From Cruorifilaria tuberocauda (Eukaryota; Nematoda; Chromadorea; Rhabditida; Onchocercidae), in contig JABVXU010000999.1 in assembly GCA_013365365.1 (NCBI GenBank), forward strand, positions 1 through 12,540: a stretch of DNA of 12,540 nt, in the 5' to 3' direction. Position 1 is the stretch's first letter; each line of letters starts with the position of its first letter. A program made the position numbers and the translations under genes. Shown here piece after piece: positions 1-7,942 of this stretch. The notes under the pieces are model-generated. The model did no database searches. It had not been told where the DNA came from and worked only from the letters and a program-made list of their open reading frames with translations.

Positions 1-369
1 TAGAATTGAATTAAAGCCATAAAAAATGTAAATAATGAATTGAGCCTGAAGTGAAGATAGCTAAATTAATAAATATAATACTTAAATAATGCTAAACTCG
101 AATAATTAATTATATTTCACTACAAATAAACAAATAGAATTGAATTAAAGCCATAAAAAATGTAAATAATGAATTGAGCCTGAAATAAAGGTAGCTAAAT
201 TAATAAATATAATACTTAAATAACGTTAAGCATAATATTTAAATAATGCTAAATTCTTCGCAAAACTCAAATACTTAATCATATTTCATTGAAAACAAAC
301 GAATAGAATCGAATTAAAGTTATAAAAATTTAAGTGATGAATTAAGCCTGAAATAAAGATAGCTAAAAT
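1..369. repeat. Tandem array of a 135-169 bp AT-rich unit, about 2.4 copies
   Basis: The phrase tagaattgaattaaagccat starts at 1 and again at 135, and a diverged third copy (tagaatcgaattaaag) starts at 304. Copies 1 and 2 are nearly identical over their first 60 bases. Copy 2 is about 35 bp longer because its internal motif ataatacttaaataatgctaa is partly duplicated (about 206-255). Copy 3 decays after about 369. The array probably continues to the left of the window. No coding potential is seen. Confidence 0.85.
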
Positions 370-610
370 AATCAGAAAAAAAATGAATTAAAAGGAAATC
401 CTCTAATCATTAAACTATTAAACTTATTAAAATTGTTAAAATTCGAATAATTATCAATGTAATCCTAAAAATCTTAATCTTAAATCGTAATCTTGAAAGA
501 AAAAAACAAACGATGATTAAAATAATCGGAAAAAAAGTAATGAATGAGGATAATTTTAGATAATCTTTTCACTTATCAAAGAAAAATAATCGGAGAAAAA
601 GCCAATGAAT
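365..610 (+). repeat. Short interspersed direct repeat, three copies of about 27 bp
   Basis: The motif aaaataatcggaaaaaaagt followed by aatgaat recurs at about 365-390 (diverged), 519-545 and 583-610, separated by AT-rich sequence. The second and third copies differ at a few bases. It may be an extension of the array at the left edge, or simple AT-rich redundancy. Confidence 0.45.
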
Positions 611-1914
611 TCAATGATAATTAATAATAAACAAAAGAGTGAATGAATGAGGAAACAGGTCGATGAAAACTTATATGAATGATTTTTGTTCCTTCATGCA
701 TAATTACTACTAATTACCACTCTTTACTTGTTTATTTTCCTCGTTTAAAATTCAATCAATCATCTCATTTACTACGCTTTGTGCTAAATAATAGTAAAAA
801 AAAAAATTAGCTAACGAATAATTATCACGAATATTTGTTTATCACTATCAGTATCAGTTAATGATTATCATCACTTTTCTCCCCATTATCACTTATTTTA
901 ATAGTGATAAAAATAAAGCTTTAAAAGGGACAAAAAATCAAATTAAATTTTGAAGAAATGAAAATAACGCATATTAATTAGTGAACAAAATAAAATATTA
1001 ATAAAAAAAGTAATCACTGTAAATTTGAAATCATTTTAAACCAATTCCAATACAACACAAATTCCAATTCCAATATATACAAATTGATAACGATTACATT
1101 AAATTATAAAAAATTATTTAATATAATACAAAGATAAAAATTGTATTAAGCCTAGCAAATTTTCATTATTAGATTGAGTACATTGCTCAAATTTTGAAAA
1201 CTTTATAAATTTTCAAAAAAAAAAATTAATTAGGAAAAAAACAACAAATATTGTCAATTTCTTGTTTATCTTATCTTAGCTCACAAATTTGAACAAAAGA
1301 TTAAGATTATGAAAGTTTAATAAGATTAAGAAAAATGACAAATTAATAGTTTGAATTACTAGTTGCTCTAAAAGTTAGCATAATTAATTTTAAGGTAAAA
1401 CTTTCATTATAAAAGTTTCTCTTATAAAATCATAATAAATTTTTGATTATTTACAACGAATTGAAAATGCGAAAAGAATATTAATGGATAGGAAGATAAG
1501 GAATAAAATCATCAAATATTAAATACAGCAATACTAAATCACTTCTTGTAAAATATTATTTTAATTCTATTCCATTTCCTATTCTTATTCTTATTCTATG
1601 CATTATTTGTTATTTCTTTATTTTATTTCTTATTTAATTATTTAATTATTTATTATTATTTCTTATTCTATGCAAAAGTTTTCACTGAATTCTTATCTTT
1701 CATTGATTCTTATTTTTCAAAAGTTTTCATTGATTTCTTACTTAATTGCAATTATCATTAGATTGATAATTTTTCTTCATCTAACATGATAATTTATCAT
1801 GATACGGTTCTTGAAAAACGAAAAAAATAACGAAAAAATAAAAAATAGAAAAAACTGAAATCATTGAAATTATTCGAAATTAAATTGAAATTATATAATA
1901 AACCGAATTAATCG
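611..1914. other. Non-coding AT-rich stretch, no gene seen
   Basis: No open frame with protein-like composition is visible on either strand. There are small inverted repeats: ttatcact/agtgataa around 891-915, and a near-palindrome catgataatttatcatg near 1785-1801. A pyrimidine-rich low-complexity block built from tattctta-like words spans about 1550-1740; within it ttattctatgca occurs twice. Nothing else could be assigned. Confidence 0.6.
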
Positions 1915-2088
1915 AATACAAATCAACTATAATCATTATTATAATGATTATTAGTAAATTATCAAATACAAATCAACTATAATCATTATTATAATCATTA
2001 TTAGTAAATTATCAAATACAAATCAACCGTAATCATTATTATAATCATTATTAGTAAATTATCAAATACAAATCAACCATAATCATTG
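1915..2088. repeat. 50-bp tandem repeat, 3.5 copies, palindrome in each unit
   Basis: The word aatcaac recurs at 1921, 1971, 2021 and 2071, a period of exactly 50 bp. Units differ by one or two bases (aatcaactat, aatcaaccgt, aatcaaccat). The first unit carries arms aatcatta/taatgatt around a 3-nt centre; in later units a G-to-C change (ataatgatta to ataatcatta) weakens the palindrome. The array ends in the fourth copy, where aatcattgtt replaces aatcattatt. Confidence 0.9.
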
Positions 2089-2738
2089 TTAACTTTTACT
2101 TTCAAATCATGTAGCGAAAGAATAAACTTACTAAAGCAATCATTTATGACATTAAGTATAATCATTACCATTACTATATGTCTCTTTAATTTCACATTTC
2201 ATACTACAATAACTTATCATATCAGAAATTTCTAGTAATAAAAGGGGGAAAGATTAAGTATAATGCAAAATGAAATGAAATAAATGTCAAATTTGTTGAC
2301 ATTAGAGACACATGAATATTATAGTAGTAGTCATGGAATAATAAAAATGCTCAGAAATGATAAAGCAAAACTTATCATCTAGACTGAATCATCAGTCGTC
2401 TGATAACAGAAAAACAATTATCAGTAAAGTTATCAGCAAACAGTTTCCGCAGACTATCAGCAGCCTAAGATGAAAAAAATTTCTGTCAAAAAAATTTTTT
2501 TCCTACTAAATTTAACTAATTTTTCATGAGCGAAATCATTTTCCAGTTAATTTTAATTATTAAAATGCGAGTAAATAATAGTTTGAATTAATGATATAAT
2601 TATATTAAAGACCTGAAAGTTTTTATTCTATCCTACTTGTCATCCATTATTTCATCAGTATTTCCATGATATTTTGAATGGGAAGTTTTCCTAGATTGGA
2701 ATTTTTTCAATAGTTATAGTTAATGGGATTTATAGGAA
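2089..2738. other. Non-coding AT-rich stretch with small hairpins and TGATAA motifs
   Basis: No gene is seen. A perfect 8-bp inverted repeat aatgtcaa/ttgacatt with a 5-nt loop lies at 2283-2303. Four TTATCA/TGATAA words occur within about 2365-2435. The rest is AT-rich with no recognisable feature. Confidence 0.55.
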
Positions 2739-2880
2739 GGACTTGAGGACTTGAGGACTTGAGAACCTCAGGATTTGAGGACTTAGGAGAAATTGAGGAC
2801 TTTAGAAGTTGAGGATTTGAAAATTTGACGACTTGAGAATTTAGAAGTTGAGGATTTAAGAACTTGATGATCTGAGAATT
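2739..2880 (+). repeat. Degenerate minisatellite of a 10-11 bp GGACTTGA-like unit
   Basis: The tract begins ggacttgaggacttgaggac and continues as variants such as ggatttgag, gaggacttag, gaagttgagg, gacgacttgag and gatgatctgag. The plus strand is purine-rich throughout, in contrast to its flanks. The first three units are near perfect and later ones are increasingly diverged, which suggests recent expansion at the left end. No long open frame covers it. Confidence 0.85.
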
Positions 2881-3554
2881 TTTCGGATTATTAAAATACC
2901 ATCATTAAAAATTTTAAATTTCCTAAACTTTGAAATCATAAATGAATACTTAATTAATAATGTACATGATAATTTCAGAGTAATATGATAATTGCAACGA
3001 ATTATTTATCAAAATTTAAAAAAGCAAAATTGCTCAAAATATTATCACAGATATACTCAAATACCTTAAGTAATAAATATCAAAATTTTTATTTTATTAA
3101 ACTGTTTTTGAAACCATTCCAATGAACAATTTATTGCAACTTCAAACCATTCTAATTTAATTTTTTGCAATTAATTATTAATTAAGCTAACCAAACAATG
3201 TAATTTTTTGAAATTAATTATTAATCAAGCTAATTTCTTAGAAGACATAATCGATCATTAAATCATATATCATAAAATAATTCATTTCCAAAAGTACTTA
3301 AATACTTAAATACTTAAATCATCATTTTTCATCTATTATGCTTACATTTATCTGACACAATATATTTATTACTGAAATTAAATAATTTTAAGCGAAAAAA
3401 TAATTAATAAATTAAAAAAAGTTATTTCTAATATATGAAATAATTACTTATTTCGAAGTAATATAAATATTACTCTGAAAATGAATTATTATTTGTAGCA
3501 TTTCACTGAAAATAATATTTCCTGAAAAAGCATTTCGACAATTGAATGCTTCAA
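2881..3554. other. Non-coding AT-rich stretch with minor duplications
   Basis: No coding signal is seen. A 33-bp segment at 3158-3190 (taattttttgcaattaatta onward) recurs at 3201-3233 with about two mismatches. The octamer tacttaaa is repeated three times at about 3295-3318. The remainder is featureless. Confidence 0.55.
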
Positions 3555-4025
3555 ATGTTTTACTTTAGAGGAGGTGGCGACGTAATTATGTCCAAAAAAC
3601 AATTAGCTTAATTGTTTTCATTAAGAGCATGAGATATTTCAAGTACTTTTTTAATCTCTCCTCCTACTTTCGCTTTCAATGCTCAAAAATTGTTTCAATA
3701 TGTATTGGAAAATCCGAGAGTATTTAAATTCTTCTCAACAATTTTTCATTTATTAGAAAGATTAAGTAAATTCAATGTTGTCTTTTCAATTAATAGATTT
3801 CATCATTTATCCATTTCAACTCAGATGGATAAATGCTAAACGCATCGGTGATGAAATTATACGTTAGGAAATCTCAGGATGGATATACTCAGTTAGGGTT
3901 AAAGTATATCGTATACTCTCAGATCGCTATCACTTCTTTTCAGTATTTTATCATTATCATTACGGTATAACAGGATAGTTAATTTAATGATTGTCTTAAC
4001 TACAGTTTCATCACCATCCTTTGAG
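3553..4025 (+). mobile_element. Possible BEL/Pao-type LTR start after a purine tract (weak)
   Basis: The purine tract agaggagg at about 3555-3562 is followed by tggcgacgtaattatgtcc. Read in frame this gives a short Gly-Gly-Gly-Asp-Val peptide that soon meets a stop. BEL/Pao polyproteins often end in a Gly-rich segment encoded by the polypurine tract, just before an LTR starting with TG. The following 450 bp are less AT-biased than the surroundings and hold a palindrome, agtatatcgtatact, at 3903-3917. No second LTR, target-site duplication or primer-binding site was found and the 3' limit is a guess. It could be unrelated non-coding DNA. Confidence 0.25.
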
Positions 4026-4043
4026 GGGACTTACTCTTCACAC

Positions 4044-4193
4044 AATTTCAATTATTTCAATTTCAATTATTTCAATCAATAAAATCATATTTCAATTATT
4101 TCAATTAATAAATCAATTATTTCAATCAATAAAATCACATTTCAATTATTTCAAATAATAAAATCACATTTCAATTATTTCAATTAAATCATA
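4044..4193. repeat. Tandem repeat of atttcaattatttcaatcaa-type units
   Basis: The words atttcaattatttcaa and taaaatcaca/taaaatcata alternate through the segment, with a basic period of about 15 bp and a higher-order period of about 28-30 bp. At least five atttcaattatttca blocks are present, with small indels between them. No coding potential is seen. Confidence 0.85.
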
Positions 4194-4507
4194 TATCTTA
4201 TAACCTTCACCCTTTATACCATATCGGCTCACAATTGTACAAGTAACTTCCGGCTCCATCATTTTACAATGGACGGTATCTTATCAAAAATTACTCAGAT
4301 CACTCTTCAAGTAAAACCATACTTTCACTGGTTGCTGTAAAGACATTACGTTGATTCGTGCTAAACCCAAAAATCTCAACTCAAACAAACTTCATCAATA
4401 ATCCAAATTATTGCTGTCCGAGCAACAATTCAACTCAAATCAATCTCAAACTTCTCAAATTCCACAACAATATGCATTTGATTAATTTACATCAAATAAA
4501 TTAAAGT
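4194..4507. other. Unassigned intergenic sequence
   Basis: This stretch is slightly richer in G+C than its neighbours around 4225-4270. It contains a small perfect hairpin ttgct/agcaa near 4422-4436. It has no open frame with protein-like content, no tRNA motifs and no repeat match elsewhere in the window beyond a 13-bp word. Confidence 0.5.
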
Positions 4508-4705
4508 TTTTTATATTGCTAGAAAGTATTGATTGAATTTAAATGAAAGGTAAGATGGAAAAAATTGATAAATTTTTTGAAAATTTTGATAATATTGATA
4601 AATTCTGATAAATGATTTAATACTTGATAGTATTGATAACTTGACAGACTTTTCTTTTTTACCTTTCATTAAAATTCAATCAATTCTTTCCAAAGATATA
4701 AAAAA
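4508..4705. mobile_element. MITE-like element with about 31-bp terminal inverted repeats
   Basis: The sequence at 4522-4552 is the reverse complement of 4660-4690 at 29 of 31 positions (core gattgaatt and aatgaaaggta). Weaker complementarity extends outward to about 4508 and 4705 through ttttttatat/atataaaaaa. The spacer of about 107 bp is built from ttgataa-like words and encodes nothing. Size, terminal inverted repeats and lack of coding fit a non-autonomous DNA transposon. No target-site duplication is obvious, so a decayed or chance inverted repeat cannot be excluded. Confidence 0.5.
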
Positions 4706-5389
4706 TTAAAAAATTTTAACTTATTCGTAATAAATTAATAAAATTCATATTCATAATTAATATACACATATATATATTCATATGATAGATCATAGATGAA
4801 TGCTTTCTTAGATTTATATAATTTAAAATTATCTTATCATATAAGTTTATGCATAAATAATCTTTGATACACTGATCAATGTTGAAGTTGAAGAATGTTA
4901 TAATAGTTGAAATCTTAATTAATTACAACCTACCTTAGAATCTATCGAATAAACTTATTGATAATGAATAAGAAAAAATTTCCGGAAAATTAAATCACTT
5001 TTCAATTTTCACAATTACTGTAAATTATTTTGTTTTAACTGAAAATAATTAATCGTAAGTGCCCAAAAAAAAAAATCAACAAAAAACACCTGATTCACCT
5101 GTTCCAAAGATCCAACTTAATCACTCAGTAACTTTCATATCAACTTGTTTTTCCTTCCTATTAATAAAATATTACCTTCATTTGTATTACTTATTTGGAA
5201 TCTTCATCAAAGTGAGGAATTGTTCAACCAAATCAAGGAACAAACTCGGAAAATAAATTCTCTGTGAAATCAAAATCTAAATTCCAATCAACTTTCACGC
5301 CAATATTCTTGCTACTCATGTTGAGGTAAGATTTCGACTTCACTAATAAGGTTAATTCAGCCAGCAATAAAACAAATTCTAAAGTTCAT
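4706..5389. other. Unassigned AT-rich sequence upstream of the gag remnant
   Basis: No gene can be supported. A 65-codon open frame at 5059-5256 begins at GTG after a poly-A stretch, and its middle is a run of hydrophobic and Tyr codons typical of AT-rich noise. Sequence from about 5200 on is less AT-biased and may be the decayed 5' part of the retroelement that follows, but I could not match it to anything. Confidence 0.45.
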
Positions 5390-6053
5390 CGAAGAATTAG
5401 ACTTATCACTTTACCTGACCGAAGTTTAACAGAACGGAAGAGACAAGATGACAGTATCAAATCAGGAAAAGAGTGGTCAAAAATGAAATCAAACGTTTGG
5501 AACTGTACGTCGGTAATCAAATACGGTTGAATCTCATATAAAAACCTATTCAAGCAAAAGAAGAGAAGAAGAAGGAAAGTATGAAAAAGTGGCAAGCGAC
5601 GCTTAATTAATGAAAGTACCTTTAATCTCTATTGCGACGCTTAATTAATGAAAGCACCTTTAACCTCTATTGTGAAACAATAGCTCAACATGCAATTTCA
5701 AAGGATGAAAAATTAGAATTACCATAATCTTTCCCTATAGTAAACTTGCTACAGTTGCCACTACTACAGTAGTATTAAGTGGTGATCTGAAATTGTGGCC
5801 AGAGTTCTTGCAACTCTTTGCACTCAAGAAATCCCAATTATTCAAAAATTCACCTATCTGATATTCTGAGGAGAAGCCTTGCAAGCAATCAGAGACTACG
5901 ACATAACCCCAAAAAATTATGAATTAATAAGAGAGGTCATAATTCGAAGATTTGGTAAATCATTACACGACACAATGAATGAATTCCATTCGATAGGACG
6001 AAATGACAAAGAATGAAAATCAAAAATGGAAGCTTCGACAATTACACGAAAAG
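5390..6053 (+). pseudogene. Broken BEL/Pao gag gene (DUF1759-type gag)
   Basis: In BEL/Pao LTR retrotransposons Gag forms the particle that packages the element RNA. The N-terminal part, about 5488-5560, reads as a charged helical segment (IKRLELYVGNQIRLNLI) followed by a stop. The core domain starts at 5778 with SGDLKLWPEF, close to the usual gag motif with a conserved Trp-Pro-Glu-Phe. A frameshift near 5810-5820 moves the frame, which continues with QKFTYLIF, a TGA at 5867, GEALQAIRDYDIT, RRFGKSLHDTMNEF and a TGA at 6014. Known gag domains of this type carry the same order: KF.YL, GEA...I, then an F-G-... helix. At least two frameshifts and five stops are present. There is no credible start codon. 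The gag C-terminus is lost where the sequence jumps to pol at about 6050. Confidence 0.8.
5596..5671 (+). repeat. 38-bp tandem duplication inside the gag remnant
   Basis: Two adjacent 38-bp units, 5596-5633 and 5634-5671, each begin gcgacgcttaattaatgaaa and differ at two positions, both T to C. The length is not a multiple of three, so the duplication itself shifts the frame of the gag remnant. The few differences suggest it arose after most of the surrounding decay. Confidence 0.9.
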
Positions 6054-6240
6054 CTTTGGATGTTAGCTTATAATAAGTGGAAATGATAATCAAGTAAGAA
6101 GTGCTCTAATTGAAATGCCAAACAAAAGAGCACTCAATAGATCGATCAATTTGCTATATTTATCGGAAATAACGGAAGAAGTTTAACAGGAATCAATTCA
6201 ATTGGAGCACAAATAAAGAAAATTGAATTTCAAGGATCAA
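6054..6240 (+). pseudogene. BEL/Pao pol C-terminal remnant (DUF5641-like), plus-strand copy
   Basis: In BEL/Pao elements the pol polyprotein ends after integrase with a DUF5641-type domain carrying a Trp-Lys-Leu motif and a final N-LLYP segment. Here a degenerate LWMLAY at 6054-6071 is followed, in another frame, by SGNDNQVRSALIEMPNKRA and RSINLLYLSEITEEV, then a TAA at about 6184 and further breaks. It is the same sequence as the minus-strand copy at 6389-6540 but shorter. It follows the gag remnant with no protease, RT, RNase H or integrase between them, so several kilobases were deleted. Identification rests mainly on the minus-strand copy, which preserves more of the domain. Confidence 0.7.
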
Positions 6241-6540
6241 TCGCAAGGATCATGTAAATTGAGTCTTATTATAAATAGCTCGATTTTGCTTGTTTTGACG
6301 AGATAAGTATAATTGAGAGTAAAATGATCTTTGCCTTTTGATCCTTGTCGTTTGAATGTACTTCTTGTTTTAGTTGCTATCGATGCTTCTTGAAATTCAA
6401 TTTTCTTTATTTGTTCCAGTGGAATTGATTCATGCTGAACTTCATCCAGGTGGATATAGCAAGTTGATCGATCTATTAGCCACTCTTTTGTTTGACATTT
6501 CAATTAGGGCACTTCTTACTTGATTATCATTTCCACTTAT
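6073..6540. repeat. Imperfect inverted repeat, arms 6073-6234 and 6389-6540
   Basis: The left arm begins ataagtggaaatgataatca, and the reverse complement of 6540-6521 gives the same 20 bases. The arms stay in register through gatcgatcaa...ttgctatat and end with aattgaatttcaag. The divergent patch (about 6158-6210) holds small indels. These are the two copies of the pol C-terminus, so the palindrome is a by-product of inverted retroelement fragments rather than a regulatory structure. Confidence 0.9.
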
Positions 6541-6840
6541 CAGAAGTTCCCTTATTATAGCTAACTTCCAAAGACCTCTAAGAATCTCAGAATCTTCATC
6601 TAATATTACTATTTCGCCCTCTAATGGATTTTTCTTCTTTACATTTCTTGGTGATTTATGTTAGGTTTACCTTAATTAAATATTTATCAAAATTTAATCA
6701 TGTCTTCCATGTTAGCAGGCTGATAAGAATGAATTCATCTTTACCTAAATCATATTTAGGTAAATTAAGAGAAGCAGTAGGAGACATGAAATCAATTGGT
6801 CAAATTACTTGATTTAGGTAAGTTAATGGAGAGATGTTTT
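6240..6840 (-). pseudogene. BEL/Pao pol C-terminus (end of integrase plus DUF5641), minus-strand copy
   Basis: Reading leftward from about 6840: PLTY at 6829-6818, an in-frame TGA, then PIDFMSPTASLNLPKYDL from 6799. This corresponds to the post-integrase segment of BEL/Pao pol, where N-RPLTY is followed by a conserved PIDFL/SP stretch. A degraded W-K-T...FDKYL segment follows at about 6715-6680. A clean run of 72 codons at 6660-6445 contains HKSPR, EGEIVILDEDSE, LWKLAIIRELL and RSINLLYPP, matching DUF5641 in motif order. It ends in TGA at 6444-6442. A neighbouring frame then carries ESIPLEQIKKIEFQ and a basic tail to 6240. At least two frameshifts and three stops make it non-functional. The retroelement call is confident; the exact upstream limit (6840-6900) is not. 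Confidence 0.8.
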
Positions 6841-7618
6841 ATGGATTCCACCAGTTCAAAGCGCTTTGGGTATTGTATGCTTCCAGATCGTTCTCTTCTC
6901 CAATAAGTAATATATGTTATTCCATTATAGTTTTAAATAGTAATTGGAATTAAGTTGAATGATTACTTAAGATTAAATTTGGATTTGGACATCTTCTAAA
7001 TATATGAAGGAAACCGTTTACTGATAAATTTCTTACCGTTTCCAAATATACAAAAATCCTTGCTGTAAAGACATAAAGCCATCATTTAGTTATCCCCCAA
7101 GACTCATATAGTCTAAACCAATTTCCTGAAATTGGTTTTTACACCTTGTTAATCTGGATTTTGATAAATTCAGCATAGCTGGAAGTTTCATTCCCTGAAT
7201 TTCAGACATTTTTGTAAAATTCGTTTGACTTCGATTCTAGCGTTTGGGATGCAAAATTATTATCTAACTTCAGATAATGTACGATTTATCATACATTGCT
7301 GGAGAAGAAGCAATATGAAATGAATGAATTTATTAATTAAATGTAAAAATGAAATTGAATTGAAATATAATAATGGAATGAATATTTTATATTAAAATTC
7401 AAACATGCATTTGGTGATTAATTATTACGAAAACATTTATTACGATAAAGTGAATTTACTTATGTTATTTACTTTTTATCAAGTTGCTATTTACTTTAGC
7501 TGATATCGCATGGAAAATACAGTAAAAACAAATCTGATAACGATTAATTAGCAAAAGAATTAAAAATAATAAAGAAATACTGATTGCAAGATATTTCATA
7601 ATTTTCACTTGTAACTAA
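6841..7618. other. Unassigned AT-rich sequence with two adjacent hairpins
   Basis: Sequence to about 6900 may still belong to the minus-strand retroelement (a faint V-E-S-I reading before the PLTY motif) but is too decayed to call. Hairpins gact/agtc (7101-7113) and a perfect 10-bp stem aaaccaattt/aaattggttt with a 4-nt loop (7115-7138) lie side by side, and the second is followed by T residues. A smaller stem attatct/agataat lies near 7258-7277. No coding sequence is seen. Confidence 0.5.
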
Positions 7619-7942
7619 TTAATTAATCAAATAAATAAAATAATGAATGAAGAATGAGTAGTCGATACAAGCATCAGTTGCAATAATCAGAAAAGCAGGA
7701 AAAAATCCATATTTCGGTTTAAATAACAAAGCCTTAAATTCAAAATTAAAAATGAAATTTAAAACTAAGCAAATCAAGCAGTTAAGCAATGAACCGGTTG
7801 TATCAACAAAGTAACTATAACCATCTTCTCTAAACTTATCATTAATTTCAAAGTAACAACTTGAATATTTCAAATCTAAATTCTGATGACAGTTTTTATC
7901 AGTGCTTTTTACAGTATCACTAAAGCTTTTATCATTTATCAT
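7619..7942 (-). CDS. Weak candidate exon, hydrophobic 107-codon open frame, unknown
   Basis: I do not recognise this frame. The encoded 107 residues include a charged N-terminal part with several Cys, then two hydrophobic stretches at about residues 48-67 (SLLNCLICLVLNFIFNFEF) and 78-105 (FPAFLIIATDACIDYSFF), separated by a short basic loop. That pattern could be two adjacent membrane helices, as in a serpentine receptor exon, but no diagnostic motif is present. The ATG at 7942 sits inside a short tandem repeat (atttatc three times at 7929-7950), which argues against a true start. No clear splice sites frame it. A random open frame in AT-rich DNA is about as likely. Confidence 0.2.
   Translation of the reverse strand: MINDKSFSDTVKSTDKNCHQNLDLKYSSCYFEINDKFREDGYSYFVDTTGSLLNCLICLVLNFIFNFEFKALLFKPKYGFFPAFLIIATDACIDYSFFIHYFIYLIN

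Larger units (their letters stand above)
5390..6840. mobile_element. Composite of two BEL/Pao retroelement fragments, tail to tail
   Basis: Left part (plus strand): a decayed gag joined directly to the last part of pol. Right part (minus strand): a second, longer copy of the pol C-terminus. The two share an imperfect inverted repeat (6073-6234 against 6389-6540, roughly 85-90% identical by eye outside one divergent patch) with a spacer of about 155 bp. Protease, reverse transcriptase, RNase H and integrase core are absent from the window, and stops and frameshifts occur throughout, so neither piece can be active. The family call rests on the gag (DUF1759) and pol C-terminal (DUF5641) similarities described in the separate entries. 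Confidence 0.8.

Noticed and set aside
5059..5256. 65-codon plus-strand open frame
   Set aside because: It begins at GTG, not ATG, after a poly-A stretch, is dominated by Lys/Asn and hydrophobic codons from AT-rich DNA, and has no splice context or motif.
5386..5595. 69-codon minus-strand open frame
   Set aside because: It is antisense to the gag remnant, where the plus-strand reading makes sense; its Phe/Leu-rich start is the complement of a Lys/Glu-rich gag segment.
6237..6503. 88-codon minus-strand open frame as an intact small gene
   Set aside because: Its first third is a shifted-frame reading of the DUF5641 remnant and only the later part is in the true pol tail frame. It is part of the pseudogene, not a gene.
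6624..6812. 62-codon plus-strand open frame
   Set aside because: It lies antisense to the integrase/DUF5641 remnant, whose minus-strand motifs (PLTY, PIDF, SPTASLNLP) explain the sequence.
4334..7074. Shared 13-bp word gctgtaaagacat at 4334 and 7062, considered as an LTR pair
   Set aside because: Similarity does not extend on either side, so there is no support for paired LTRs flanking the BEL remnants.
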